This document shows positions 37,647 through 46,645 of a stretch of DNA of 64,000 nt, piece by piece. The translations under genes and the position numbers were made by a program. Location: contig NZ_JMQM01000001.1 in assembly GCF_000733725.1 (NCBI RefSeq), positions 1,736,001-1,800,000 of the forward strand, given 5' to 3'. The DNA comes from Nitratireductor basaltis (GTDB lineage: Bacteria > Pseudomonadota > Alphaproteobacteria > Rhizobiales > Rhizobiaceae). Positions within the stretch are counted from its first letter, which is position 1. Each line of letters starts with the position of its first letter. A model generated the notes under the pieces. The model was not told where the DNA came from. It ran no database searches and saw nothing but the letters and a program-made list of their open reading frames with translations.

Positions 37647-38566
37647 CAGAAATATCCCTCGCGCTTCTTCTTCTCCATGGAGCCTGCCTCATCCTTGTCG
37701 ATGGCGCGACCCTGGCGCTCGGAGGTGCGGGCGGTCAGCATTTCGGCCACGATGGCTTCAAGCGTGTCGGCGGATGATTCGATCGCACCCGTCAGCGGGT
37801 AGCAGCCAAGGGTGCGGAAGCGCACCATGCGCTCCTGCAGGCTCTCGCCCGGCTGCAGCTCCATGCGGTCATCATCCTTCATGATGAGCATGCCGTCGCG
37901 CTCCACCACGGGGCGTTTGGCGGCGTAATAGAGCGGCACGATGGGGATCTCTTCCTGCAGGATATATTGCCAGATATCGAGCTCGGTCCAGTTGGACAGC
38001 GGGAAGACGCGGATCGATTCACCCGGTGCCACGCGTGTATTGTAGGTCTTCCACATTTCCGGACGCTGGTCCTTCGGGTCCCAGCCATGGGTCTTGGTGC
38101 GGAAGGAGAAGATGCGCTCCTTGGCGCGGCTTTTCTCTTCATCACGGCGCGCGCCGCCGAAGGCTGCATCGAAGCCGTATTTGTCGAGCGCCTGGCGCAG
38201 CGCCACCGTCTTCATCACATGGGTATGCACATTGGAGCCGTGCGAGAAGGGGCCGATCCCCTCGCGCACGCCTTCCTCGTTAATATGCACCAGCAGATCA
38301 AAACCCTTCTCGCGCGCCATGCGGTCGCGAAACTCGATCATCTCGCGGAACTTCCAGGTCGTGTCGACATGCAGGAAGGGAAATGGCGGCTTGGCGGGAT
38401 AGAACGCCTTCATCGCCAGATGCAGCAGGACGGAAGAATCCTTGCCCACCGAGTAGAGCATCACGGGCTTGGAGAAGCTTGCCGCCACCTCACGCATGAT
38501 ATGGATCGATTCCGCCTCCAGACGCTGGAGATGGGAGAGCCTGAGATGGGAGATTGGTGCATTCAT
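37646..38566 (-). CDS. cysD: Sulfate adenylyltransferase subunit 2
   Basis: 306 aa PP-loop enzyme. The ATP pyrophosphatase motif [13 protein letters not shown] is at about 39-51, and other family parts are [12 protein letters not shown] and [18 protein letters not shown]. With the CysN half of the next gene it makes APS from ATP and sulfate. It is first in the operon and has a 76-base leader downstream of a strong palindrome. Confidence 0.95.
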   Translation of the reverse strand: MNAPISHLRLSHLQRLEAESIHIMREVAASFSKPVMLYSVGKDSSVLLHLAMKAFYPAKPPFPFLHVDTTWKFREMIEFRDRMAREKGFDLLVHINEEGVREGIGPFSHGSNVHTHVMKTVALRQALDKYGFDAAFGGARRDEEKSRAKERIFSFRTKTHGWDPKDQRPEMWKTYNTRVAPGESIRVFPLSNWTELDIWQYILQEEIPIVPLYYAAKRPVVERDGMLIMKDDDRMELQPGESLQERMVRFRTLGCYPLTGAIESSADTLEAIVAEMLTARTSERQGRAIDKDEAGSMEKKKREGYF

Positions 38567-38638
38567 GCCGGTACCCTTCGAGCAGTGCGGCCACAGGTGG
38601 CGTGGCTGAGCCTGCTTTAGGGAGTACCACCGGCAGCT

Positions 38639-38663
38639 TAGGGGCTACAGGAAGTAGCCCCTA
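38639..38663. promoter_or_regulatory. Perfect palindrome upstream of cysD
   Basis: TAGGGGCTAC (38639-38648) and its exact complement at 38654-38663 around AGGAA. It begins 73 bases upstream of the cysD start. It is not followed by T residues. It may be an operator for a LysR-type sulfur regulator or a leader RNA hairpin. I do not recognise the motif. Confidence 0.6.
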
Positions 38664-38743
38664 TAGTATCGGCAGAATGCGAGTGCGTTTTGCGCGGCGT
38701 CGGGAATAGGCGGAATGTTCTTCCGCCGTCACCGAAATCCGCC

Positions 38744-39865
38744 TCAGGCGGCGCCAACAGCCTTTCGAATTTCTGCAATCACCCGATCCTGATCATCCGC
38801 TCTCAGATAGGGATGCATGGGCAGGCACAGGATGCGGTTAGGCAGGGTTTCCGAAACTTCCAGGCCCGTGGGCGTACGCGGATACGCCTTGTAGGCGTCC
38901 TGCACGTGGAGCGGGCGCTCGTAATAGATAACCGACGGTATGCCTTCATCCTTGAGATGCGCGCGCACCGCATCGCGCTTCGGCGTCTCGATGGCGTATT
39001 GCGCCCATGCGGAGCGCTCACCTTCCGGCAGCACGGGCACTGTGACGACATCGCCGAGGCCATCCCTGTAGCGATCCGCCACCTTCTGGCGAAGCTCCAT
39101 CTCCTCAGGAAGAATGGAAAGCTTTTCCAGCAGGATTGCCGCCTGGATCGTGTCGAGGCGTGAGTTCAGCCCTACCCGCACATTGTCATACTGGCTTGCA
39201 CCCTTTCCGTGAAAGGCAACTGAGCGCAGCGCATCGGCAAGATCACCGTCATCGGTAAACATGGCTCCGCCGTCGCCGTAGCAGCCAAGCGGCTTTGCAG
39301 GATAAAAACTTGTGCCGGCAACATCACCAAAGGCACCACACATGGTGTTACCGCTGGCACCACCCATGGACTGCGCCGCGTCCTCAATCACGAACAGGCC
39401 TTCGCGTTCCGCAATACCCGCGATCTTCTGATAATTCGCGGCAAGACCGAAAAGGTCGACGGGGATGACCGCCTTTGGCTCAAGCTCCCCTTTCTCGCGC
39501 ACCATCGCAATGGCTGCTTCGAGACTTTCGATGTCGATATTGTAGCTGTCCGCTTCAATGTCGACGAAGACGGGTGAGGCACCGGCCAGCGCCACCACTT
39601 CCGCCGTCGCGGCAAAGGTGAAGCTTGGCACGAAAACAGCGTCGCCGGGGCCGATGCCCTTTGCCATCAGCGGAATCAGCAGCGCATCGGTGCCGTTGGC
39701 GCAGGCGACAACATGCTTCACGCCGACATATTCGGCGAGCGCCTGTTCAAGCTCGCCCACTTCCGGGCCGAGAATATAGCGCCCTTCCGCGATGACCTTT
39801 GCCACCCGTTCGTTGAGACGTGTCTCTATGCGTGCGCGCTGGGCGCCCAAATCTATGAATTGCAT
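38744..39865 (-). CDS. DegT/DnrJ/EryC1-family sugar aminotransferase (WbpE-like)
   Basis: 373 aa PLP enzyme. The lysine is in SFYPAKPLGCYGDGGAM. Segments FIDLGAQRARIETRL, YILGPEVGELE and CANGTDALLIP closely match Pseudomonas WbpE/Bordetella WlbC, which aminate the 3-keto group of UDP-N-acetylglucosaminuronate derivatives for O-antigen. The other wbp enzymes are not adjacent. The exact sugar is therefore inference. Other polysaccharide genes follow within 7 kb. Confidence 0.87.
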   Translation of the reverse strand: MQFIDLGAQRARIETRLNERVAKVIAEGRYILGPEVGELEQALAEYVGVKHVVACANGTDALLIPLMAKGIGPGDAVFVPSFTFAATAEVVALAGASPVFVDIEADSYNIDIESLEAAIAMVREKGELEPKAVIPVDLFGLAANYQKIAGIAEREGLFVIEDAAQSMGGASGNTMCGAFGDVAGTSFYPAKPLGCYGDGGAMFTDDGDLADALRSVAFHGKGASQYDNVRVGLNSRLDTIQAAILLEKLSILPEEMELRQKVADRYRDGLGDVVTVPVLPEGERSAWAQYAIETPKRDAVRAHLKDEGIPSVIYYERPLHVQDAYKAYPRTPTGLEVSETLPNRILCLPMHPYLRADDQDRVIAEIRKAVGAA

Positions 39866-40089
39866 TGTCTAACCTGCCGCCGCCGGAACCCCGGATCAAT
39901 TTGTCACGTGATAGGGGTTGTGCGTGGGTTGCGCAACATTGCGGAACGTTCAACATGTTGAGAGCATTGTTACACGCGGTGATGCTGCTGCTGCCTGCGA
40001 AGATTTGCGTTCAGCCATCATCCCATCTAACTACAACCGCATGGCGCATTCGCGCTGATTAGTGGCGGCAATCAGGAGAACAGCCAGGA

Positions 40090-41445
40090 ATGAGTGCTCC
40101 GTTCAAAGCGTATGACGTTCGCGGACAGATCCCCTCCCAGATCAATGTGCCATTCGCCTATCGCTTTGCGCAGGCGGTCAAGGCCTCCCTTGATCCACAG
40201 CGCGTGGTTGTTGGCCACGACATGCGCGTCGACAGCCCTGCACTGGCACAAGCATTGATGCAGGGATTGATGGATAGCGGCGTCGACGTGTTGCCGGTGG
40301 GTCGCTGCGGCACTGAAGAAGTCTATTTCCACACCGCGCATTCCGGAGCCGATGCCGGTCTGATGGTGACGGCCAGCCACAACCCGCCGGATTACAACGG
40401 CATCAAGATGGTGCTTAAGGGTGCCGCGGCTGCCACACCGGAAAACGCCTTCAACGCGATCGAGAAACTGGTGCGTTCAGATGATGCGCTCCCGCAGGTT
40501 ACCGACCACGCGGACCGCGGAGCCTTCCACGACCACTGCAACCGCGAGGACTATATTGCGCGGCTTCTTCAGGAAGTGACATCCAGGCAGCTCAAGCCAC
40601 TCAAGATCGTCACCCATGCCGGCAATGGTTGCGCGGGGCCGATCATCGATCTTTTGGAGCGTCACCTGCCCTTCACCTTCATCAAGGTGGACCATGAGCC
40701 GGACCCGAAGCTGCCGAATGGCGTGCCAAATCCGCTGTTGCCTGAGAAGCGCCAGAAGGCGAGCCAGGCCGTTCTCGACCACGGCGCGGATCTCGGCATT
40801 GCCTGGGACGGCGATTTCGACCGCTGCTTCCTCTATGACCACAAGGGCCGCTTCGTCGAAGGCTATTATCTGGTGGGCATGATCGCCAAGCACATGCTTG
40901 AGAAGGAGCCGGGCAGCACGATACTTTACGATCCGCGCCTGACCTGGAACACGATCGACATCGTGGAAAGCAATGGCGGCGTGGCCAAGCCCTGCCGCAC
41001 GGGCCACGCCTATTTCAAGCAGATGATGCGCGAGGAAAACGCCATCTATGGCGGCGAGATGAGCGCGCATCACTATTTCCGCGATTTCAGCTATTGCGAT
41101 TCGGGCATGCTGGCCTGGCTGGACGTCGTCTCGGAGCTTTCAGCTTCCGGCGCGCGGCTGGCCGATGTTCTGGAAGAGCGCATTGCCGCCTATCCCTGCT
41201 CGGGCGAGCTGAACTTTACCGTGGACGACGCCAAGGCCGTGCAGGAACGTGTCGCGGAGCATTTCCAGTCCGCCAATCCGGAAGTGGAGAGCATTGACGG
41301 TCTCGGCATGGTCTTCGACGACTGGCGCTTCAATCTGCGTGCCTCCAACACCGAACCTCTCCTGCGCCTGAATGTCGAGACGCGCGGCGACAAGGCGCTT
41401 CTAGAAAAGAAGGTCGAAGAGTTGCGCGGCCTGATTCAGGCCTGA
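40090..41445 (+). CDS. manB: Phosphomannomutase / phosphoglucomutase
   Basis: 451 aa alpha-D-phosphohexomutase. The N-terminal KAYDVRGQ is followed by the phosphoserine loop VTASHNPPDYNG (Ser near 98), the metal-binding loop DGDFDRC, the sugar-binding loop GGEMSAHHYF and the phosphate-binding RASNTEPLLRLN. It interconverts hexose 6- and 1-phosphates to supply GDP-mannose or UDP-glucose for polysaccharides. CAGGA precedes ATG 40090. Confidence 0.92.
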   Translation: MSAPFKAYDVRGQIPSQINVPFAYRFAQAVKASLDPQRVVVGHDMRVDSPALAQALMQGLMDSGVDVLPVGRCGTEEVYFHTAHSGADAGLMVTASHNPPDYNGIKMVLKGAAAATPENAFNAIEKLVRSDDALPQVTDHADRGAFHDHCNREDYIARLLQEVTSRQLKPLKIVTHAGNGCAGPIIDLLERHLPFTFIKVDHEPDPKLPNGVPNPLLPEKRQKASQAVLDHGADLGIAWDGDFDRCFLYDHKGRFVEGYYLVGMIAKHMLEKEPGSTILYDPRLTWNTIDIVESNGGVAKPCRTGHAYFKQMMREENAIYGGEMSAHHYFRDFSYCDSGMLAWLDVVSELSASGARLADVLEERIAAYPCSGELNFTVDDAKAVQERVAEHFQSANPEVESIDGLGMVFDDWRFNLRASNTEPLLRLNVETRGDKALLEKKVEELRGLIQA

Positions 41446-41465
41446 GACGCCTGACGAGACGGATG

Positions 41466-41496
41466 AAAAAGGGCGGCCCATCGAGCCGCCCTTTTT
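41466..41496. terminator. Bidirectional intrinsic terminator
   Basis: AAAAAGGGCGGC pairs with GCCGCCCTTTTT around a 7-base loop, between the convergent phosphomannomutase and DUF2793 genes. Confidence 0.9.
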
Positions 41497-41500
41497 CGTG

Positions 41501-42574
41501 TCAGCCGATCTTCATGCCCCAGAAACAGGTTTCATCCGCGGCGAAATAGCCGTCGGCACCCGTGAAGCCGCCCTGCAGCGCCACCGTGTCTCCGGTCGAC
41601 AGTGAGGCGAATGCCTCGATCCGGAGTGTGGTCTGTTCCGAGACATGGGCACCGGTCAGGCTCTGCGTCGATCCCCGGACCGGTGCGACATCATTGAGGA
41701 GAAAGCGCGCGCGCATGCGTGCATCCAGCGACGCATTCACCTTGAAAAGCAGATTGGCGCCCAGAAAATAGGTGCCATCGGCAGGCGCGGTGAACAGGCC
41801 TGTACCGGCATCGAAAACCGATTGATCATTGTAGTCGGCATTGTTGATGCCGATGGTCGTCCAGCTGTCGAGGGCGGCGTAATTGTCGTAATTGGTGAAG
41901 GCCTTGAAGCGGGGAAGATTGGGCTGATCGACCACCGCATCCGCAGCGCGCAATACGAGCGCATCGCGAAAGCTCACACCATCCGCGCTGGTCTTGAAGA
42001 TCAGGTCGTCACTGCCGGCCAAACCAAATTCGGCACGCGCGGACCAGCCGGATTGGAAGATCAGCGACAAAACATTCCCCGCACCCTCCTTGTTCATGAC
42101 GAGGCGCAAATCGCCGCTTTCCCCCTCCCCGCTTTCTGCCGCCGCGAAAAGTGCATTGTTCAGCTTGGCGGAGAAGCGGTTGGTGTCATCGGGAGCCGTG
42201 CCGATGCCAAGCCGGGCCACCTGTTCTCCATTGCCGCCGGAAGTTATCTGCCACATGCCATCAAGCCAGATGGCAACGGAGGCTTCATCCTCGATGACCG
42301 CCTGCCAGCCCGGCTGCGGCTCGTAGAAAACCCAGATGCCGTCCTGGAATGCGGCCACCTGCCCCGCGCGCCCTTCCCAAAGCCCGCTTGCGCCCGCAGC
42401 AACAATATACCGCGCGCCTTCCGCCACTGCACTTGGCGGTTCGCTCAGCGCCCGGCTTTTCACCGAAAGCTGCACCAGCGCATCAAGCCGCAACAACGCC
42501 TCGTTATGCGTCACATGTTTCTGGGCCTGTGACGGCATGATGAAAGGCAGTTTCAGAAGAGCGGTATCGTCCAT
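41501..42574 (-). CDS. DUF2793 protein with C1q/TNF-like C-terminal domain (tail-fibre-like)
   Basis: 357 aa. Residues about 8-105 are a DUF2793 domain (LPFIMPSQAQKHVTHNEALLRLD, then beta-rich repeats with QDGIWVFYEPQPGWQAVIEDE). The last ~130 residues (NYDNYAALD...FTAPADGTYFLGANLLF...GDTVALQGGF...CFWGMKIG) look like a C1q/TNF jelly roll, as used for receptor binding. DUF2793 proteins occur as tail fibres of prophages and of gene transfer agents (Rhodobacter rcc00171). No other phage gene is nearby. GGAAGGA suits ATG 42574 better than 42583. Confidence 0.75.
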   Translation of the reverse strand: MDDTALLKLPFIMPSQAQKHVTHNEALLRLDALVQLSVKSRALSEPPSAVAEGARYIVAAGASGLWEGRAGQVAAFQDGIWVFYEPQPGWQAVIEDEASVAIWLDGMWQITSGGNGEQVARLGIGTAPDDTNRFSAKLNNALFAAAESGEGESGDLRLVMNKEGAGNVLSLIFQSGWSARAEFGLAGSDDLIFKTSADGVSFRDALVLRAADAVVDQPNLPRFKAFTNYDNYAALDSWTTIGINNADYNDQSVFDAGTGLFTAPADGTYFLGANLLFKVNASLDARMRARFLLNDVAPVRGSTQSLTGAHVSEQTTLRIEAFASLSTGDTVALQGGFTGADGYFAADETCFWGMKIG

Positions 42575-42652
42575 GGGTGGCATCCTTCCTGCAGATCAAG
42601 CTGCGGAAAGGGTAAGGGCGTGGACGGATGCGGGGATAAAATTGGCAGTTTC

Positions 42653-42727
42653 TGGCTGGGGCGGCAGGATTCGAACCTGCGCATGGCGGTACCAAAAACC
42701 GCTGCCTTACCACTTGGCTACGCCCCA
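42653..42727 (-). tRNA. tRNA-Gln (anticodon TTG)
   Basis: 75 bases with encoded CCA. The acceptor stem TGGGGCG pairs with CGCCCCA, the anticodon stem-loop GCGGT-TTTTGGT-ACCGC reads TTG, and the T arm is GCAGGTTCGAATCCTGC. It lies between the DUF2793 gene and the polysaccharide genes. Confidence 0.95.
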
Positions 42728-43001
42728 ACTTTCCGAGGAAAACGCCTCGGACGCGAAACAGTGCTCCCTATAAGGATTCGCCGCGCCAAGTGCAATCTCT
42801 CTGACATGAGTTTGACATCAAAAAGGTCATTCTGGTGTTGATGCCCCCGAAGCTGCGGGGAACGAAGATGTTAAGGAATGCTTACGCATTCGACCTTACG
42901 GGCAAATACTGGTAGAAGAACCGGTCAGCTTTGGGTATTTGCGTTCCCGTCAAGCCGGTGCTTCGGCGGCTTGAGAGATGTTTTGAGAGTTGGTTTTGAA
43001 G

Positions 43002-44939
43002 ATGACGATGAACCAGATGCGTGAGTGGATCATCTCGCGCCCCCGGCGCACCAAGCGGCTCATGCTGGTCACGGTCGACTTCTTCAGCCTAGTATTCATC
43101 ATCTGGGCTGCTTTCTGCTACCGCTTCAACCAGCTCTTCATTCCCAATTTCGAGCAGATGCTTTTCATGGTCGCGGGTCCGGTCATCGCGATCCCCGTTT
43201 TCGTGAAAATGGGCCTTTACCGCGCCGTGCTGCGCTATTTGCGCGAGCGGGCGCTGTGGACGATCTTCATTGCGGTCTCCATTTCGTCGCTCATCTGGGT
43301 GAGCATGGTCTTTCTCACCCTTTCCTATGGTGCCAGCGGCATTCCGCGTACCATCGCGGTGCTCTACTGGGTCGGCGGCTTCTGCGCGGTTGCGGGAAGC
43401 CGGTTTGCCGTGAAAGCGCTTCTGCGCGGACGCTCGGGTCGTGGTGCGGACAAGACGCCCGTGCTGATCTACGGCGTCGGTGACGCAGCCGTGCAGCTTG
43501 CGGATGCGCTGCACAATTCGCCCGACCGGCAGGTCGTCGGCTTCATCAGCGACGACAAGGGCATGGCGGGCATGGATATTATGGGCCTGCGCATCTATCC
43601 GGAAGGCAATATCGACGATCTGGTTGCCAATGTCGGCATAAAGGAAGTCATCATCGCCTCCACATCTGCCGGGCCGCGGCGCAGGCGCGAACTGGTTGCC
43701 AAGCTTGGTCACCACGGGCTGAAGATAAGGCTGCTTCCTCCGCTCGCCGATCTCGCGGCAGGCCGCTATCTTGTTAGCCATATCCGCGACATCGACATTG
43801 ACGACCTGCTTGGCCGCTCCCCCGTGCCTGCCGATCCGGAACTGGTGCGCGAGGCCGTCGAGGGGCGCACGATCCTCGTCACGGGTGCTGCCGGCTCGAT
43901 CGGCTCTGCCGTGTGCCGCGCCATCGCACAGGCCAATCCGCGCAAGCTCGTGCTTCTGGAGGTCAACGAGCTTGGCCTCTACCAGATCGAGCGCGAGATG
44001 CGCCGCCACGGCTTTCCCGTGGTTCCGGTTCTGGGCACGATCACCGATGCTGCCATGCTGGCACGCATATTCCGGCAGCATCGCATCCAGACAGTCTATC
44101 ACTGTGCGGCCTTCAAGCATGTCTCGCTGGTTGAGAAGAATGTCCTGCAGGGCGTGCACAACAATGTCTTCGGCACATTGGCACTGGTGCAGGAGGCTCA
44201 TGCCGCCAATGTCGAGAAATTCGTTCTGATCTCATCCGACAAGGCCGTTCGTCCGTCCAGCGTGATGGGCGCGACCAAGCGCTGGGCGGAGCTCATCTTG
44301 CGCCACTACGGGCGGCAGCTTGAAGAAAAGGCTGCAGGTGGCGTCTATTCCTCCGTACGCTTCGGCAATGTGATCGGTTCCAGCGGCTCGGTCGTCCCGC
44401 TCTTCAAGGAGCAGATTGCGGCTGGCGGCCCGGTGACGCTCACCGATGATGAGATGACGCGCTACTTCATGTCGGTGCGCGAGGCGGCAGAACTCATCAT
44501 CCAGGCCTCCACCCTTTCATCCTGCGGCGACATTCTGCTTCTGGACATGGGCGAGCCGGTGCGTATCCGCGATCTCGCGCGTGACATGGTCATGCTCGCC
44601 GGACTTACCGTGCGCGACGAGCAAAACCCGGCAGGGGACATCGAGATCGTCACGATTGGCATGCGTGATGGCGAGAAACTGCATGAGGAACTCTTCTACG
44701 ATCCCGTCGGCGTGACGCCGACACAACATCCGAAGATCCTGCGCGCCAAGCCGCAGAACCGCATGTCGAACCAGGTACCGGCCATGCTGGAGGCACTGCG
44801 CCAAGCGCTGGAAACAGGCGACGAGCAGGTGGTTCGCGATGTGCTGTTCGGCGAATTGCAAAAGCGGCGTGACCAGCAGCCGCTGACCATCGAAGCAAAG
44901 TTGCAACCGGAAACGGCCAATCTGCCACGTCATTCCTGA
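43002..44939 (+). CDS. CapD/FlaA1-like nucleoside-diphosphate-sugar epimerase/dehydratase, membrane form
   Basis: 645 aa. Four N-terminal membrane segments (LVTVDFFSLVFIIWAAFCY, MLFMVAGPVIAIPVFV, LWTIFIAVSISSLIWVSMVF, AVLYWVGGFCAVAG) precede a Rossmann linker (LIYGVGDAA) and an SDR domain with TGAAGSIGSAVC and the catalytic region SSDKAVRPSSVMGATKR. Such proteins make UDP-4-keto-6-deoxy-GlcNAc-type sugars (4,6-dehydratase/5-epimerase) for capsule or O-antigen. In-frame starts TTG 42990 and ATG 43008 are also possible. It is 13 bases upstream of the ExoY-like gene. Confidence 0.87.
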   Translation: MTMNQMREWIISRPRRTKRLMLVTVDFFSLVFIIWAAFCYRFNQLFIPNFEQMLFMVAGPVIAIPVFVKMGLYRAVLRYLRERALWTIFIAVSISSLIWVSMVFLTLSYGASGIPRTIAVLYWVGGFCAVAGSRFAVKALLRGRSGRGADKTPVLIYGVGDAAVQLADALHNSPDRQVVGFISDDKGMAGMDIMGLRIYPEGNIDDLVANVGIKEVIIASTSAGPRRRRELVAKLGHHGLKIRLLPPLADLAAGRYLVSHIRDIDIDDLLGRSPVPADPELVREAVEGRTILVTGAAGSIGSAVCRAIAQANPRKLVLLEVNELGLYQIEREMRRHGFPVVPVLGTITDAAMLARIFRQHRIQTVYHCAAFKHVSLVEKNVLQGVHNNVFGTLALVQEAHAANVEKFVLISSDKAVRPSSVMGATKRWAELILRHYGRQLEEKAAGGVYSSVRFGNVIGSSGSVVPLFKEQIAAGGPVTLTDDEMTRYFMSVREAAELIIQASTLSSCGDILLLDMGEPVRIRDLARDMVMLAGLTVRDEQNPAGDIEIVTIGMRDGEKLHEELFYDPVGVTPTQHPKILRAKPQNRMSNQVPAMLEALRQALETGDEQVVRDVLFGELQKRRDQQPLTIEAKLQPETANLPRHS

Positions 44940-44952
44940 GGCCCACCCCTAA

Positions 44953-45549
44953 ATGAACGACAACACGCGCAGCAGCGTGGACCCTCAGGCCACCAGAGGG
45001 TTCTACCCACGGCTTGGCAAGCGGCTTCTAGACCTTTGCCTGACTATTCCCTGCGGTCTGGTGGCGCTGCCCGTAATCGGGATTGCAGCAATCGCCATCC
45101 GAAGGAATTCACACGGCCCGGCGATCTTCGCGCAGGAGCGCGTGGGACTGAATGGCCGCGTCTTTCGCTGTTACAAGCTGCGCAGCATGTATGTGGACGC
45201 ACCTTCCGTGCCGACGCATGAGGCGGCACAGGCCACGATCACGCCTGTCGGGCGGTTCCTGCGCCGCACCAAGATCGACGAGCTGCCGCAGCTTTGGAAT
45301 GTCCTGCTCGGCGACATGAGCCTCGTCGGTCCGCGCCCCTGCCTGCCAAGTCAGCACGAACTGATCGCGGCGCGCCAAAGCCGCCGGGTGCTGGAGATTC
45401 GCCCCGGCATTACGGGGCTTGCGCAGGTGCAGGGGATCGACATGTCCCGACCGCAAATCCTGGCCGAGGCCGACCTGCGCTATATGCGCAGCATGTCGGC
45501 CCTGCTTGATCTCAGGCTGTTGGTTCAAACGGTGATGGGCGGCTCATAG
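44953..45549 (+). CDS. Sugar-phosphate transferase initiating polysaccharide synthesis (ExoY-like)
   Basis: 198 aa bacterial sugar transferase (polyisoprenyl-phosphate hexose-1-phosphate transferase). One N-terminal membrane segment ([24 protein letters not shown]), then [34 protein letters not shown] and [13 protein letters not shown]. It moves a sugar phosphate onto undecaprenyl phosphate at the inner membrane. Small size fits the single-helix ExoY/PglC-like group. Forms a pair with the CapD-like gene; its last 6 bases overlap galE convergently. Confidence 0.88.
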   Translation: MNDNTRSSVDPQATRGFYPRLGKRLLDLCLTIPCGLVALPVIGIAAIAIRRNSHGPAIFAQERVGLNGRVFRCYKLRSMYVDAPSVPTHEAAQATITPVGRFLRRTKIDELPQLWNVLLGDMSLVGPRPCLPSQHELIAARQSRRVLEIRPGITGLAQVQGIDMSRPQILAEADLRYMRSMSALLDLRLLVQTVMGGS

Positions 45550-46533
45550 CCGGTTGCGGCGGGCCAGTACCTCTTCCCATTGCAGCGCATGGGTGATGAT
45601 CGTGTCGAGATCGTCATAACGCGGCTCCCAGCCCAACTCCTGGCGGCACTTGTCTGAGCTTGCCACCACGGCCATGACATCGCCTGTACGACGCGGAGCG
45701 TGCTTGACCTGGAAGTCGCGTCCAGACAGCCGCTTGACGGTCTCGATCACCTCGAAGACCGTGTGCCCCCGTCCATAGCCGGCATTGGCGATCAGACTCT
45801 CGCCACCGGCGCGCAATCGTTGCAGCGCGAGATAGTGGGCGCTGACCAGATCGCTTACATGGATGAAGTCACGGATGCAGGTTCCGTCACGGGAGGGATA
45901 GTCCGTGCCGAAGACTTCGATCAGAGGTCTCTTGCCGGTGGCCGCCTCGCAGGCGACCTTTATGAGATGGGTCGCGCCCTTGGTCGATTGCCCGGTGCGA
46001 AGGCGCGGATCGGCACCCGACACGTTGAAATAGCGCAGGGCCGTAAAACTGAGATCATGCGCTGCAGCGGTATCCTGCAGCATGCGCTCGATCATCATTT
46101 TCGAAGCGCCATAGGGCGTTTCGGGGCGAAGGGCCGCTTCCTCGCGCACCGGCGCGCGGTCGGGAATGCCATAGACGGCTGCGGTGGAGGAAAAGACGAA
46201 GTGGCGAACACCGCAATTGACGGCAGCCTGAAGCAGGCTGTGCGTCTTCATGGTGTTGTTGTGGTAGTAGCCCAGGGGATCGCCAAGCGATTCGGGAACG
46301 ATCACCGAGCCGGCGAAATGGATGATCGCCTCGACGCGGTGACGGCGGATGATCTCTTCCATCACCTTGCGGTCGCCGATGTCCTGAACGACAAGACGAG
46401 CGGCCTCCGGCACGGCCCAGTCGAAGCCGGTGGAAAGACGGTCGACAACGACGACTTCCTCGTCCCTGTCGATCAGTTCCCATGCCATATGGCTGCCGAT
46501 ATAGCCGGCACCGCCCGTTACCAAGACCGCCAA
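45544..46533 (-). CDS. galE: UDP-glucose 4-epimerase
   Basis: 329 aa extended SDR. The NAD motif TGGAGYIGSH is at about 5-14, the catalytic Ser/Thr in FSSTAAVYG, and Tyr-Lys in YGASK. ALRYFNVSGAD and the C-terminal half bind the nucleotide sugar. It interconverts UDP-glucose and UDP-galactose for polysaccharide synthesis. The start is taken as TTG 46533: AGGGGA lies 5 bases before it and GalE proteins begin right at the VLVTGG strand. ATG 46554 and 46548 are upstream in frame. Confidence 0.9.
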   Translation of the reverse strand: MAVLVTGGAGYIGSHMAWELIDRDEEVVVVDRLSTGFDWAVPEAARLVVQDIGDRKVMEEIIRRHRVEAIIHFAGSVIVPESLGDPLGYYHNNTMKTHSLLQAAVNCGVRHFVFSSTAAVYGIPDRAPVREEAALRPETPYGASKMMIERMLQDTAAAHDLSFTALRYFNVSGADPRLRTGQSTKGATHLIKVACEAATGKRPLIEVFGTDYPSRDGTCIRDFIHVSDLVSAHYLALQRLRAGGESLIANAGYGRGHTVFEVIETVKRLSGRDFQVKHAPRRTGDVMAVVASSDKCRQELGWEPRYDDLDTIITHALQWEEVLARRNRL

Positions 46534-46582
46534 AGGTATTCCCCTCATTTTCATGCCGCGTGGGCCGAAGGGCCAAAAGAAA

Positions 46583-46610
46583 AGGCCGCGGGCAATCTAA
46601 CCCGCGGCCT
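46583..46610 (-). terminator. Intrinsic terminator after bioY
   Basis: AGGCCGCGGG pairs perfectly with CCCGCGGCCT around 8 bases. On the minus strand it is followed by TTTCTTTT. It separates bioY from galE. Confidence 0.85.
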
Positions 46611-46645
46611 CTTCGCAAATCGTTAGCGTCAGGCGAATTCGCCGA

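Noticed and set aside
35724-37802. 692-codon open frame on the plus strand over cysNC
   Set aside because: Antisense shadow of a GC-rich gene. The minus-strand product is a full CysN-CysC fusion with all motifs; the plus-strand peptide resembles no family.
38567-38743. SAM or other riboswitch in the cysD leader
   Set aside because: Only one simple hairpin is visible; none of the multi-helix arrangement or core sequence of SAM-I/II riboswitches that I know could be seen.
41501-42727. Prophage next to tRNA-Gln
   Set aside because: The DUF2793 gene is the sole phage-like gene; no capsid, terminase, integrase or lysis gene surrounds it.
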